64,000 bases of DNA from Janthinobacterium agaricidamnosum NBRC 102515 = DSM 9628 (GTDB lineage Bacteria > Pseudomonadota > Gammaproteobacteria > Burkholderiales > Burkholderiaceae_D): positions 2,038,921 through 2,102,920 of the forward strand of contig NZ_HG322949.1 in the NCBI RefSeq assembly GCF_000723165.1, read 5' to 3'. The notes below the pieces were generated by a model. That model did not search any database. It saw only the letters and a program-made list of their open reading frames with translations, and had not been told where the DNA came from. Position numbers and translations under genes: made by a program. Shown here in pieces: positions 52,775 through 62,294 of the stretch. Position 1 is the first letter of the stretch. Each line of letters starts with the position of its first letter.

Positions 52775-53818
52775 TTAGCGCAGGCGCAGCAGCGACAGTA
52801 CCCGTTCGCGGCTCATGCCGGCCAGCGCCGAGGTGATGGCCAGCAAGGAGTCGTAGCCGGATTCGCCGGCCTTGCTGGTGAATTTCTGCGCCAGCGTGAC
52901 CATGCCGGCGCCGCCTTGCGGCGGTTGCACGGTGGCGACCCGTTGCGCCACTTGCGACAATGCCATGCCGACGCTGTCGCGCGCCTTTTGCAGGCGGCCC
53001 AGTGCCTGCACCACTTGCTGCAAGGTGGCGCGCAGCGCTTCGGTGTCGCTGCTGCTCCAGGTTTCCGGCGCCAGCGCGGCCGGTTCGGCGTCGGTCTTGA
53101 CGCGGTTTAATTGTCCGGCAGGGAAGCGGATGCCGCTGCCGCGCACCGACAAGGTATCGCGCACCGACGCCCACGACGCTTCCGGCGTGCTGAATACCAG
53201 CTCGCCGTCAGCGCCCAGCTTGACGCGCACGTTCGACGGCGTCAGCGCCTGGTTGAAGCGGGCGCTGATTTCTTCGGCGCTCAAGCCCGGCTCGATGGTT
53301 GCCGAACGCAGGGCCTGGCTGGCGCCGCCGACGGAAAAAGCCAGCACTTCGGTGCCGCCGCTTTGCAAATTGGCCATCGTCAAGCCGCGAATGCCGAAAT
53401 TCTGGGCGGCTGGCTGCGCACCGCTGTAATTGAGTTGCGGGTCCAGCGTGCCGCCGGTGGCGTTGCTGCGTTGGCGCCAGGTGTTGCTGAACTGGCGCAG
53501 GCGCGCCTCGACCTGGCCCTCGCGGCCCTGGCGCGCCGCCAGTTTGGCGGCCAGTTCGCTTTTCAATGCCTGCAACTGGCTGGTGCTGCGTTCCAGGTAG
53601 TCCAGCGTCTGCTGGGCGCTGGAAATTTCCCCCTGCAACTGGTGATCCCAATTGCTCAAGCCCCGCCTCAGCTGCGCCGATGGCACCGCCGGCGCGGCGT
53701 CGCCGCGCTCGCGCTGCGCTGCGCCGGCAACGCCGTCAGCCGGCTCATCGATGACACGGGCGGCGCCGGCGTTTTTAGCGGGCAGTCCCGAAGAGGTGGA
53801 AAGCGGGGCGATTTGCAT
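52775..53818 (-). CDS. Unrecognised flagellar-cluster protein after flgL, with flagellin-like features
   Basis: A 347-residue protein I cannot assign. It starts 5 nt after the flgL stop, so it is almost certainly co-transcribed and probably coupled. Residues about 60-110 form a coiled-coil segment (LQGEISSAQQTLDYLERSTS, then LQALKSELAAKLAARQGREG). Residues about 155-215 resemble a flagellin hook IN motif: VLAFSVGGASQALRSATIEP, then LSAEEISARFNQALTPSNVR and GELVFSTPEASWASV. A helical C-terminus (TLQQVVQALGRLQKARDSVG) closes it. There is no Sec signal. A hook-junction, flagellin-modifying or secreted flagellar role is an inference from position and pattern. Confidence 0.6.
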   Translation of the reverse strand: MQIAPLSTSSGLPAKNAGAARVIDEPADGVAGAAQRERGDAAPAVPSAQLRRGLSNWDHQLQGEISSAQQTLDYLERSTSQLQALKSELAAKLAARQGREGQVEARLRQFSNTWRQRSNATGGTLDPQLNYSGAQPAAQNFGIRGLTMANLQSGGTEVLAFSVGGASQALRSATIEPGLSAEEISARFNQALTPSNVRVKLGADGELVFSTPEASWASVRDTLSVRGSGIRFPAGQLNRVKTDAEPAALAPETWSSSDTEALRATLQQVVQALGRLQKARDSVGMALSQVAQRVATVQPPQGGAGMVTLAQKFTSKAGESGYDSLLAITSALAGMSRERVLSLLRLR

Positions 53819-53823
53819 GATCG

Positions 53824-54735
53824 TCAGAGAACATCGAAGAGGGACAGGTTGCCGACTTTGGCGTAGGCCTTATAGGTGGCTTGCAGCGCGGTCTGGTAGC
53901 CGCTCAGGTCCATCGACGCCTCGGCCAGGTTGGTGGCCGACAAGTCCCTCAGGGTCAGCTGGTTCGACAGCGACACATTGTCCAGGTTGTTATTCAATGT
54001 GGTCAGGATGTTTTGCGCGCCGCCGAAAATCGCGACCTTGCTCGACAGTAAATCCCTGCCGTCGTCGGTGCCGTTCAGCGCGGCGGTCAGTACGCTGCGC
54101 ACCGCCGGGTCGTTGGCGTTGACGCCGGGCGCGGACAGGGTGGTGACGGCGCTGTCGATTTTGTTGAGCCAAACTTCCAGCTGGCTGACGTCGACATTGG
54201 CCGCTTGCGTGATGCCATTGCCGACCACCACCACCTGGGTATCGGTATTGCCGGTATAGGTATAACGCGAACCGACCGGGCGGGTCGGGTCGTAGCTCAG
54301 TGCCGGCGTGTCGGTGGCGGTGCCGGAAAACATGTAGCGGCCTTCCTGGTCTTTCTGGTTGGCGGTATAAAACACGCTGTCGCGCATCGAGCGCAGCGAC
54401 GCGGTCATCGCGTTCAGGTCGTCCGGCGCGTTGGTGCCGTTGGACGCCCAGACCAGCTGGTCGCGCACCTGGCCCATGTCGGTGATCATGCTCGACAAAT
54501 AATTTTCATTTTTCAGCAAGCGGGTTTGTACCGAGGCGATGTTTTTCTGATATTGCCCGATCATCGCCTCTTCGTTGTTCAGGCGGGAAATCCGCACATT
54601 GTCGACCGGATCATCGGAAGGCAGCTGGATCCGCTTGCCCGTCGCGATTTGCTGGGTCAGGAAGTTGATGCGCTCCTGATTTGCCTGCAATGCGACATTA
54701 ATCATGGATTGGTACTGGCCGCTGACGATACGCAT
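53824..54735 (-). CDS. flgL: Flagellar hook-associated protein 3, FlgL
   Basis: A 303-residue FlgL. The flagellin-type N-terminal helix (MRIVSGQYQSMINVALQANQ) is followed by TQQIATGKRIQLPSDDPVDN, the family block. The C-terminal helix SGYQTALQATYKAYAKVGNL closes the D0/D1 coiled pair. FlgL forms the second hook-filament junction. It is 10 bp downstream of flgK in the same operon. Confidence 0.96.
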   Translation of the reverse strand: MRIVSGQYQSMINVALQANQERINFLTQQIATGKRIQLPSDDPVDNVRISRLNNEEAMIGQYQKNIASVQTRLLKNENYLSSMITDMGQVRDQLVWASNGTNAPDDLNAMTASLRSMRDSVFYTANQKDQEGRYMFSGTATDTPALSYDPTRPVGSRYTYTGNTDTQVVVVGNGITQAANVDVSQLEVWLNKIDSAVTTLSAPGVNANDPAVRSVLTAALNGTDDGRDLLSSKVAIFGGAQNILTTLNNNLDNVSLSNQLTLRDLSATNLAEASMDLSGYQTALQATYKAYAKVGNLSLFDVL

Positions 54736-54745
54736 AATCTTCTCC

Positions 54746-56107
54746 TTAACCCATCATTGCCAAAGTGGCTTCAAACAGCGAATTGGCCACCGAAATGACT
54801 TTCATATTGGCGTTGTACATTTGCTGGAACTGGACCAGGTTGCCCGCTTCCTCGTCCTTGTCGACGCCGCTGGTCGATTTCCAGTCGTTGACCGCCTGCG
54901 CGCGCACCGTGTCGGCGGTCTTCAGCAAGTCCTGGTTTTGTTTGCTGGCGATGCCGAGCTTGCCGACCAGCTGGGTGTCCGCGTCGCCGATCAGCACCGA
55001 GCCGACCCAGTTGACATCGATGCTCTGGTTCTTGATATCGATCAGCTTTTGCAAGTTGCCGCTATCGCCGGCCACGCCGTTCGACGACAGCGCCAGGTCG
55101 GTCGCCTTGAAGTTGGGCGTCAGTTGCATCTTGCCATTGAGGTAGCTTAACAGCGGGCCGCCGGCGGCGCCGGCGCTGGTCCTGCCCAGCGCCAGCTGGT
55201 CGTTGATCTTCTTGGTCAGGCTGGTGGCCATATCGGTGATCGATTGCTGCAGCGGCTGCAGGGTATTTTTTTCATATTCGCCCAGGCCGCCCAATTGGCC
55301 GCCCACCGCCACATTGTCGACGCCAAACGTCGAATTGGTGAACTGCAAGCTCAGGGTTTGCTCGCCCGCCGCGTTCAGGCTGCTCGACATGGTGGCCGCG
55401 GTGGAGCCGATCACAAGCGGCTGGCCGGTTTTCAGCGACAGGCTGCGCGAACCGTCCGGCTGGTCGGTCACATCCAGCGCCATTTGCGACGACAGGCCGT
55501 CGATCAACTGGTCGCGCGCATCGATCAGCGCCGAGATATTGGTGTCGGAAGAGCCGACGGAACTGATTTGCTTGTTCAGCGCGGCAATGCTCGACAGTGC
55601 GGTATTGACTTGCGGCAGAATCGTGCTGCGCTGCTGGTGCACCGACAGCAGCTGGTTATTCAGCACATTGCTGATGCTGTTGAAATGCTGGGCCATCGCA
55701 TCGGCCGCCGTCACGATTTGCTGGCGCAGCGGGGTCGAGGTCGGGTCGACCGCCGCCGCGTTGAGCGCCTGGAAAAAACCGTTGATGCCGGAGCTGATGC
55801 TCGATTTGTCATCGCCCATGACGCGTTCGAGCGCCGTCAGGTAGGGCTGGGTCTGCGAGCGGAAGCCCTGGTCGGACGCGGCGCGCCACATTTGCTGGCT
55901 TTTGTAGGCATCGCTGAAACGCAGCAGCGCGCTGACATTCACGCCGTCGCCTGCGGAACGCACGCCCCGGCTCGCGCCAATCGAGCTCAACAAAACGCCC
56001 TGGCGGGTGTAGCCCGGTGTCTGCATGTTGGCGATATTCTGGCTGGTGGCGTTCAACCCGGCTTGGGCGGCGATACCGCCTGACAATGCATTACTAATGA
56101 TGCTCAT
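54746..56107 (-). CDS. flgK: Flagellar hook-associated protein 1, FlgK
   Basis: A 453-residue FlgK starting MSIISNALSGGIAAQAGLNA with SQNIANMQTPGYTRQGVLLS, the usual N-terminal motif of rod/hook proteins. The C-terminal half contains GNLVQFQQMYNANMKVISVA, again typical. At 453 residues it is on the short side for FlgK, lacking part of the variable middle. An in-frame extension to 56149 is unlikely since 56107 fits the family start. Confidence 0.95.
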   Translation of the reverse strand: MSIISNALSGGIAAQAGLNATSQNIANMQTPGYTRQGVLLSSIGASRGVRSAGDGVNVSALLRFSDAYKSQQMWRAASDQGFRSQTQPYLTALERVMGDDKSSISSGINGFFQALNAAAVDPTSTPLRQQIVTAADAMAQHFNSISNVLNNQLLSVHQQRSTILPQVNTALSSIAALNKQISSVGSSDTNISALIDARDQLIDGLSSQMALDVTDQPDGSRSLSLKTGQPLVIGSTAATMSSSLNAAGEQTLSLQFTNSTFGVDNVAVGGQLGGLGEYEKNTLQPLQQSITDMATSLTKKINDQLALGRTSAGAAGGPLLSYLNGKMQLTPNFKATDLALSSNGVAGDSGNLQKLIDIKNQSIDVNWVGSVLIGDADTQLVGKLGIASKQNQDLLKTADTVRAQAVNDWKSTSGVDKDEEAGNLVQFQQMYNANMKVISVANSLFEATLAMMG

Positions 56108-56179
56108 TGGGCAATCTTCTTTCCTGGTAAAGGCGGCGCGGCGCGCCATGAATTGCGGTTAACCTGGACAGGCGACGCT

Positions 56180-56587
56180 TTAAGCCGGTTTATTAAGTGT
56201 GCCGGCAAGATTGTCTGGCGCCGGGCCATGCCCGGCCGTTGGCGTGGCGCCGCGCGGCTTGGCGGCGGCTGGCGGCGGCAGCAACTGGCGCAGGATCGCA
56301 TCGGCGATGCCGAAGGCGCGCTGGCCGGCCATCTTGTCGGCCACCAGGTTGTCGGCCATTTCCAGCATGTCGCTGTTGACCGGATCTTTATAGGTGCTGT
56401 CTTCGGCAGCCAGTTCACGGGTGCTCGAACGCATCTGGCGCAGCATGTGCGAAATGAAAAACGCTTCGAACTTGACCGCCGCCTCGGTCGCCTTGGCGGC
56501 GTAGCGCGCATCCTGGGCCGGCGCCACGGCGTCTTGCTTGTCATTGTCGGCGCCGCCGGCCAGCTTGCCCAATTGCTCGATAGTCAT
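56180..56587 (-). CDS. flgJ: FlgJ rod-binding domain protein without muramidase domain
   Basis: A 135-residue protein from the ATG at 56585-56587. It has the FlgJ N-terminal rod-binding domain: KFEAFFISHMLRQMRSSTRE, then MLEMADNLVADKMAGQRAFG. Classical FlgJ has a second C-terminal glucosaminidase domain (about 300 residues in total); here it is absent and the protein ends in a Pro/Ala-rich tail. Start overlaps the flgI stop by one base (TGATG). A separate glucosaminidase gene is found at the end of the window. Confidence 0.92.
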   Translation of the reverse strand: MTIEQLGKLAGGADNDKQDAVAPAQDARYAAKATEAAVKFEAFFISHMLRQMRSSTRELAAEDSTYKDPVNSDMLEMADNLVADKMAGQRAFGIADAILRQLLPPPAAAKPRGATPTAGHGPAPDNLAGTLNKPA

Positions 56588-57705
56588 CAGATCACCACCA
56601 GTTCGCCTTCGATCGCGCCGGCCTGGTCGAGCGCCTGCAGGATCGCCATGATATCGTCGGGCGACGCGCCCAGGCTGTTGACCACGTCGATAATCGATTG
56701 CAGCTTGGCGCCGGCCGGCCATTTGAACATCTGGCCGGAACCCTGGTCCACGCTGACCTTCGATTGCGGCGTGACGGTGGTCTGGCCGCGGCCGAACGGC
56801 GCCGGCTGGCTGACCGCCGAGTTTTCCGAAATCACCACCTTGAGCGAACCGTGGGTCACCGCGGCAGCCTTGACGCGCAAGCCGTCGGCGATCACCACCG
56901 TGCCGGTGCGCGAATTGAACACCACTTTCGGCGTGTCTTCGCCGACATCGATCGACAAGGCTTCCAGCTTGGCCATGAAGGCCACCCGCTGGGTCGGATT
57001 TTCCGGCGCGACCACGTCGACGCTGGTGGCGTCGGTGGTGGTGGCGACCGGACCGAAGCGGCGGTTGACGGCGTCGACGATATTGGTGGCGGTCTGGAAA
57101 TGCGGATGGCGCAGATTCAGCGTGACGGTCGGCTTGGTCGAAAAGTCGGTGCCGATTTCGCGTTCGATATTGGCGCCGTTCGGAATCCGTCCCGAGGTCG
57201 GGGTATTCACGGTGACGCTGGAGCCGCTCCTGCCGGTGGCGTTCAAGCCGCCGACCACCACGTTGCCCTGCGCCAGCGCATAGGTTTCATTATTGGCGGC
57301 CCGCAATTCGGTCAGCAGCAGGGTGCCACCGCGCAAGCTCTTGGCGTCGCCCAGCGACGAGACGGTGACATCGATGCTCTGGCCGCGCCGGTAACCCGGA
57401 GGAAATACCGCGCTGACCATCACCGTGGCCACGTTCTTGCTTTTCGAATCGGCGCCGTCGGGCAGCTTGACGCCGAACTGCTTCAGCATGTTCAGCACCG
57501 ACTGGCTGGAAAACTTGACCTGGGTGCTGTCGCCGCTGTTGTTCAAGCCGACCACCAGGCCGTAGCCGACCAGCGGATTGTCGCGCACGCCTTCGATGCT
57601 GACCAGGTTGCGCAGCACTTGCGCGGCCGAAGCCGGGACCGGCAAGAGCAGGCAGGACAGCAGGGCCAGCGCGATGAGAGGGAGGGCGGGGTGACGCAAT
57701 GTCAT
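56587..57705 (-). CDS. flgI: Flagellar basal body P-ring protein FlgI
   Basis: A 372-residue FlgI with a signal peptide ([18 protein letters not shown]). The mature protein shows [20 protein letters not shown] and [35 protein letters not shown] and the C-terminal [20 protein letters not shown], all conserved in P-ring proteins. Start at 57705 follows AAGGAA; the longer frame to 57729 overlaps the flgH end. Confidence 0.96.
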   Translation of the reverse strand: MTLRHPALPLIALALLSCLLLPVPASAAQVLRNLVSIEGVRDNPLVGYGLVVGLNNSGDSTQVKFSSQSVLNMLKQFGVKLPDGADSKSKNVATVMVSAVFPPGYRRGQSIDVTVSSLGDAKSLRGGTLLLTELRAANNETYALAQGNVVVGGLNATGRSGSSVTVNTPTSGRIPNGANIEREIGTDFSTKPTVTLNLRHPHFQTATNIVDAVNRRFGPVATTTDATSVDVVAPENPTQRVAFMAKLEALSIDVGEDTPKVVFNSRTGTVVIADGLRVKAAAVTHGSLKVVISENSAVSQPAPFGRGQTTVTPQSKVSVDQGSGQMFKWPAGAKLQSIIDVVNSLGASPDDIMAILQALDQAGAIEGELVVI

Positions 57706-57713
57706 AAAATTCC

Positions 57714-58376
57714 TTAAAACGGCATCCACGGACCGACGAAGAAGCGCGTCAGCCAGCCCGGCGTATTGGCTTCGGCCAAGGTGCCTTGCGCCGAGTAGGC
57801 GATCCGTGCATTGGCGATGCGCAAGGACGAGACCTGGTTATTCGAATCGATGTCGGCCGAGCGCAGGTAGCCGCGCAGGCGCACGAATTCCTCGCCCTGG
57901 TTCAGGGTCAGGGTTTTTTCGCCCTGTACCCGCAGCAAGCCGTTCGGCAAGACTTCCTGCACGATCACGGTGATCGCGCCGGACAGCGCGTTTTGCTGGG
58001 TGCTGGTGGCATCGCCGGAAAAGCCGCGCTTGGCGGCGGCGTCGATTTCAGTTTTCGACAAGGTTTTGCCGAGCACCGTCAGCGGCGATATCGCCACGCT
58101 GGAACCCTTGTTGAACGAGGTGCCGGCCTTTTTGCTGGCCTGGGTGGTTTCCTGCAACGCCACCGTGACCACGTCGCCGACCCGGAAGGCGCGGCTGTCG
58201 GAGGTCAGCGCCAGGCCGGACTCGGGATTGTAGACGCCGCCGGAAATGCCGCCGCGCGGCGCGTTGCGCGCCATCGGCGGCGCTTCGTCGGCCGGATTGC
58301 CGCGCGGCGCCGGCGCCGGAGCGGCGCAGCCGGCCAGCGCCAGTACGGCCAGCAACGGAAGGACGGCCTTGCTCAT
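57714..58376 (-). CDS. flgH: Flagellar basal body L-ring protein FlgH
   Basis: A 220-residue outer-membrane lipoprotein. The lipobox ALAGC (Cys17) follows a short signal, then a Pro-rich linker, [40 protein letters not shown] and the C-terminal [18 protein letters not shown]. FlgH is the L-ring of the flagellar motor. Its start overlaps the flgG stop by one base. Confidence 0.95.
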   Translation of the reverse strand: MSKAVLPLLAVLALAGCAAPAPAPRGNPADEAPPMARNAPRGGISGGVYNPESGLALTSDSRAFRVGDVVTVALQETTQASKKAGTSFNKGSSVAISPLTVLGKTLSKTEIDAAAKRGFSGDATSTQQNALSGAITVIVQEVLPNGLLRVQGEKTLTLNQGEEFVRLRGYLRSADIDSNNQVSSLRIANARIAYSAQGTLAEANTPGWLTRFFVGPWMPF

Positions 58377-59161
58377 CAGCGCGCCGCTTGCGACAGGTAT
58401 TGCAGCATATTATCGGCCGCCGACAACACCTTGGTATTCATTTCATAGGTGCGCTGGGCGGCGATCATGTCGACCATTTCCTCGACCACTTGCACGTTCG
58501 AGCCTTCCAGCGAGAATTGCTTGAGCTTGCCCAAGGCGCCCTCGCCAGGGTTGCCTTCGGTCGGCGTGCCGCTCGACGCGGTTTCCTGGAACAGGTTTTC
58601 GCCCAGCGCCTGCAAGCCGGTCGGATTGATGAAACTGGTCAGCGTCAGCTGGCCCAGCTGGACCGGCGCGACGTTGCCCGGCACTTTGACGGACACCACG
58701 CCGTTTTCGCCGATGGTCAGGTCGGTGCCGTTGGCTGGAACGGTAATTTGCGGCACCAGCGGCAAGCCCTGGGCATTGGTCATCACGCCATTTTCGTTGA
58801 CGCCGAGCTGGCCGGCGCGGGTGTAGGCGGCCTGGCCGTCCGGCCGCAGCACTTGCAAAAAGCCGTTGCCGGTGATGGCGACGTCGAGTTCGCGGCTGGT
58901 GGTTTGCGGGCTGCCGGTGGTAAATACTTTTTGCGTGCCGACCATGTGCGTGCCGTTACCCAATTGCACGCCCGAGGCCAGCGTATTGTCGGCGCGTTGC
59001 GCACCCGGTTGCTGCTCGACCTGGTAAAACAAGTCTTCGAACACGACCCGGTCGCGCTTGAAGCCGACCGTATTGACGTTGGCCAGGTTATTGGCGATGG
59101 CTTGCAGTTTTGCATCCTGGGCTTGCACCCCGGTCTTGCTGATCCACATTGCTGGATTCAT
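58376..59161 (-). CDS. flgG: Flagellar distal rod protein FlgG
   Basis: A 261-residue FlgG. The N-terminus MNPAMWISKTGVQAQDAKLQ is followed by AIANNLANVNTVGFKRDRVV, the rod-protein motif, and later by the FlgG-typical LFQETASSGTPTEGNPGEGA. The C-terminal SNVQVVEEMVDMIAAQRTYE is the matching helix. Length is normal. Confidence 0.97.
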   Translation of the reverse strand: MNPAMWISKTGVQAQDAKLQAIANNLANVNTVGFKRDRVVFEDLFYQVEQQPGAQRADNTLASGVQLGNGTHMVGTQKVFTTGSPQTTSRELDVAITGNGFLQVLRPDGQAAYTRAGQLGVNENGVMTNAQGLPLVPQITVPANGTDLTIGENGVVSVKVPGNVAPVQLGQLTLTSFINPTGLQALGENLFQETASSGTPTEGNPGEGALGKLKQFSLEGSNVQVVEEMVDMIAAQRTYEMNTKVLSAADNMLQYLSQAAR

Positions 59162-59190
59162 AGTATTCCCCTGATTAATTCGCTGGCGGC

Positions 59191-59919
59191 TTAGGAACCC
59201 ATCAGGCGGTTGCCCGATTGGGTCATGTCATCACTGGCCTTGAAGACCTTCATCTGCATTTCGAAGCTGCGGTTCAAGCTCATGGTGGCGACCATTTCCT
59301 CGACCGCCGACACGTTGCTGCCTTCCAGGTGGCCGCCGCTGACGCGCACCGCCGGATCGGCCGGCAAGTCGTCGCCGCTGCGGGCGACGATCAGTCCGGC
59401 CTCGTTCTTGGTCAGCTGGGCGCCGTCGGGATTGACCAGCTTGAGCTTGTCGATGGTCTGCATCAGCGCGCTGCCCGGCACTTGCACCGAGATGGTGCCG
59501 TCGACCCCGATCGCGACGCTGGTGTATTCCGGCAGCGTGATCGGACCGCCTTCGCCCAGCACCGGCCGGCCGTTGATGCTCAGCGTGCCGTTGGTATCGA
59601 CCTGCATCGCGCCGGCGCGGGTATAGGCTTCGCCGTTCTGGACCTGCACCGTCAGGTAGCCGTTGCCGCTGACCGCCACGTCGAGGTCGCGGCCGGTTTC
59701 CTTGACCGTGCCGGAATGGGTGGCGATCGCGCTAGCCTGGGTCTGCGTCATGTGGCGGTCGTCGTAGCCGTAGCCGTTTTGCAGCGGCTGGGTAGTCGAC
59801 ACTTCCAGATTGGCGCGGAAGCCGGAGGTATCCATATTGGCCAGGTTGTTGGCGTGTACCTGCTGCGCCCGCAGGGCCCGGTCGGCCCCGCTCATGGCGG
59901 TGTAAATCAGCGCATCCAT
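59191..59919 (-). CDS. flgF: Flagellar proximal rod protein FlgF
   Basis: A 242-residue FlgF starting MDALIYTAMSGADRALRAQQ with VHANNLANMDTSGFRANLEV. The C-terminal GSNVSAVEEMVATMSLNRSF motif is typical. It is placed between flgE and flgG as in enteric operons, with 29 bp to flgG. Confidence 0.95.
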   Translation of the reverse strand: MDALIYTAMSGADRALRAQQVHANNLANMDTSGFRANLEVSTTQPLQNGYGYDDRHMTQTQASAIATHSGTVKETGRDLDVAVSGNGYLTVQVQNGEAYTRAGAMQVDTNGTLSINGRPVLGEGGPITLPEYTSVAIGVDGTISVQVPGSALMQTIDKLKLVNPDGAQLTKNEAGLIVARSGDDLPADPAVRVSGGHLEGSNVSAVEEMVATMSLNRSFEMQMKVFKASDDMTQSGNRLMGS

Positions 59920-59936
59920 GTCAGCTTACCCTTTGC

Positions 59937-61181
59937 TTACAGTGCTTGCATCAGCGATTGCATCATCGCGCTCTCGGTCGAAATGACCTTCGAGTTGGCC
60001 TGGTAATTGCGCTGCGACGTCATCAGGCCCACCAGCTCGCTGGTGATGTCGACGTTCGACTGTTCCAGCGAGTTGGTCGACAGCTTGGCCGACATGCCGA
60101 CGCCTGGACGGTCGTACAGCGCGTTGCCGGAAGCGGCCGAGGCGACCCAGCTGGTGTCGCTGACCGCGGTCAGTGCGGCTTCATCGGCGAACGTGGCCAG
60201 CGCGATGGTGCCGACATTCTGTTTCGAACCGTTGCTGTAGCTGGCCACCAGCGAACCGTCGCTGGCCAGTTCCACGCCGGTGTAGGTGCCGGACGTGCTG
60301 CCGTCCCACTTGTTGGCCGAGATGCTGGTGTCGCCGGCATACTGGGTGCTGCCGTTGTAGTTGATCGCCAGCGTGATGGGGTTGGCGCCGGCAATCGCGC
60401 CGCTGGTCAGCGGCACGGTGGCGAAGGTCGGCTGGTAGTCGGCCGGCACCGGCGTCGGCGGCGGATTGGTCGGGCCGTTGCCATTGATGGTGGCCAGCTG
60501 GCCCCTGGTGTCGAACGCCAGCTGGGTCACGCCGCCGACGGCCGTGTTGTCCAGCGTGTAATGCACTTCGACGGTGTTGGCGCCGGTTTTTACGAAATAC
60601 TGGTTCAGCGTATGCGCCACGCCGAGCGAATCGTACAACTGCGAGGTCCTGGAGTCGTTGTAGGTCTGGCTGTCGCCCTTGTTGAACGTGCCGGTCTTGA
60701 CCGACCATCCGGCCGACAGGTTGGTGGTGTACTCCAGCTTGGTGCTGGCCTGGGCCGGAATCTGGCCGGTCGGGATTTTCAGGTCGCCCACCGGGCCCAG
60801 CGCGGTGCTGCCCGGTACCGTGCCATAACCTTGCACTTTCCTGCCGTTGCTGTCGACCAGGTAGCCGTCGGAGCCCGCCTTGAAAATGCCGACCCGGCTG
60901 TAGCTCAGCGTGTTTTGCGCATCGCGGCTGACGAAGAAGCCGCGGCCGTCGATCGCCGCGTCGAGCCCGCGGCCGGTCTTCAGCACGCCGCCGCCCAGGT
61001 TGATGCTCTGGGACAGCGAGCCCACTTCAGCGCCGGTCGGGCGCGAGCCGGCGTACATCGCCGAGAAGTTGGCGCGGCTGCTCTTGAAGCCGAAGGTGCC
61101 GGCGTTGGCGATATTGTTACTGGTGGTGTTCAGTTGCTCGTTGATGGCCTGGATGCCGGACAGCGCGATGTCGAAACTCAT
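59937..61181 (-). CDS. flgE: Flagellar hook protein FlgE
   Basis: A 414-residue hook protein. N-terminus MSFDIALSGIQAINEQLNTT is followed by SNNIANAGTFGFKSSRANFS. The middle contains the hook D1/D2 blocks (LYDSLGVAHTLNQYFVKTGA), and the C-terminal NVDITSELVGLMTSQRNYQA and STESAMMQSLMQAL end it. The Thr/Ser/Gly/Asn-rich D2 region (about 190-330) is typical surface-variable sequence. Confidence 0.96.
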   Translation of the reverse strand: MSFDIALSGIQAINEQLNTTSNNIANAGTFGFKSSRANFSAMYAGSRPTGAEVGSLSQSINLGGGVLKTGRGLDAAIDGRGFFVSRDAQNTLSYSRVGIFKAGSDGYLVDSNGRKVQGYGTVPGSTALGPVGDLKIPTGQIPAQASTKLEYTTNLSAGWSVKTGTFNKGDSQTYNDSRTSQLYDSLGVAHTLNQYFVKTGANTVEVHYTLDNTAVGGVTQLAFDTRGQLATINGNGPTNPPPTPVPADYQPTFATVPLTSGAIAGANPITLAINYNGSTQYAGDTSISANKWDGSTSGTYTGVELASDGSLVASYSNGSKQNVGTIALATFADEAALTAVSDTSWVASAASGNALYDRPGVGMSAKLSTNSLEQSNVDITSELVGLMTSQRNYQANSKVISTESAMMQSLMQAL

Positions 61182-61231
61182 GGTCGATTCCTCAAGTGAA
61201 GGACAATATCAAAATAGGGAGAAGGGATGGT

Positions 61232-61879
61232 TCAGGTTTTCTTGCCGTTGAAGCCGGTGATGTTATCCGGGGTGACATCACCGAGGTTGGACACATTCAT
61301 CACGGCGCCGCCGCTGGCCAGCAGGCGCACGCTGTTGAGCTTGCCGGCAATATCGATGGTCGGCTTGTCCGAGCTGCTGGTGCTGACCGTCATCTTGTAG
61401 GTGCCCGGTGGCAAGCCCAGCGCCACCGGATCGATGGTGAACGGCACGCTGCCCGGTTCCTGCTTGCCGAGCTCGATCTTGTATTCCTTGTCGTCGGACC
61501 CCTTCAAGGTCACGGTGGTCTTGCTGCTCGCCGCCGCCAGCGTCACCGAACCGCTGATCTTGGCGTCGCTGGTCTTGACGGTGTCGGTTCTGGCCATCAC
61601 TTCGGAACCGATTTGCGCGCCCAGCGCGATGATCTGGATGTTTTGCAGCGCATCGGCATTCGAGGCGGTCAGCGTGGCCAGGTTTTGCAGCGCCTCCATT
61701 TGCGCCTGCTGCGTCAATTGATTGACGAACTGCGCCGGGTCGGTCGGCGACAGCGGATCCTGGTTCTTGATCTGCGCCACCAGCAATTTGGTGAACATGT
61801 CCGAGGTGGCGCTGTTCTGCGACGGGTTCGGGTTATTGTTGCTGGCGTTGTTATTGTTGTTAAGCAAGTTGGTTTGCAT
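61232..61879 (-). CDS. flgD: Flagellar hook-capping protein FlgD
   Basis: A 215-residue FlgD. The Asn-rich N-terminus (an AT-rich poly-Asn stretch, residues 5-20) is followed by DMFTKLLVAQIKNQDPLSPT and DPAQFVNQLTQQAQMEALQN, the family signature. The C-terminal half is a tudor/Ig-like pair (YKIELGKQEPGSVPFTI, PPGTYKMTV). It caps the growing hook. It ends 50 bp before flgE. Confidence 0.95.
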   Translation of the reverse strand: MQTNLLNNNNNASNNNPNPSQNSATSDMFTKLLVAQIKNQDPLSPTDPAQFVNQLTQQAQMEALQNLATLTASNADALQNIQIIALGAQIGSEVMARTDTVKTSDAKISGSVTLAAASSKTTVTLKGSDDKEYKIELGKQEPGSVPFTIDPVALGLPPGTYKMTVSTSSSDKPTIDIAGKLNSVRLLASGGAVMNVSNLGDVTPDNITGFNGKKT

Positions 61880-61882
61880 GGT

Positions 61883-62293
61883 TTAAGTTTCGCCTAGTTT
61901 GAGTAAGGATTGCTGCATCGTCTTGATGCGGCCCAGCACTTCGACATTGCTTTCGAAGGCGCGCGACGCCGACATCATGTCGGCCATCTCGGCCACCGAG
62001 TTGACGTTCGGGTAAAACACCATGCCGTCGGCGTTGGCCATCGGATGGCCCGGTTCATACACCTTGCGCAGCGGTTCGTCGCTTTCGACCACGTCCAGCA
62101 CCTGCACCCGCGCGCCATCCTGGGCGCCGCCATCGAACATGGCGGCGAATACCGGCTTGCGCGCGCGATAGGTTTCCGCTTCGGAACCGGCCACCGAATC
62201 GGCGTTGGCCAGGTTGCTGGCGATGGTATTGAGGCGCACGGTCTGCGCCGCCATCGCCGAACCGGCGATCTTGGAAATATCCTGGAAGCCCAT
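61883..62293 (-). CDS. flgC: Flagellar proximal rod protein FlgC
   Basis: A 136-residue FlgC. N-terminus MGFQDISKIAGSAMAAQTVR with NTIASNLANADSVAGSEAET, and the C-terminal MADMMSASRAFESNVEVLGR, are typical. It lies 1 bp after the flgB stop and 3 bp before flgD, so the three are co-translated. Confidence 0.96.
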   Translation of the reverse strand: MGFQDISKIAGSAMAAQTVRLNTIASNLANADSVAGSEAETYRARKPVFAAMFDGGAQDGARVQVLDVVESDEPLRKVYEPGHPMANADGMVFYPNVNSVAEMADMMSASRAFESNVEVLGRIKTMQQSLLKLGET

Positions 62294-62294
62294 C

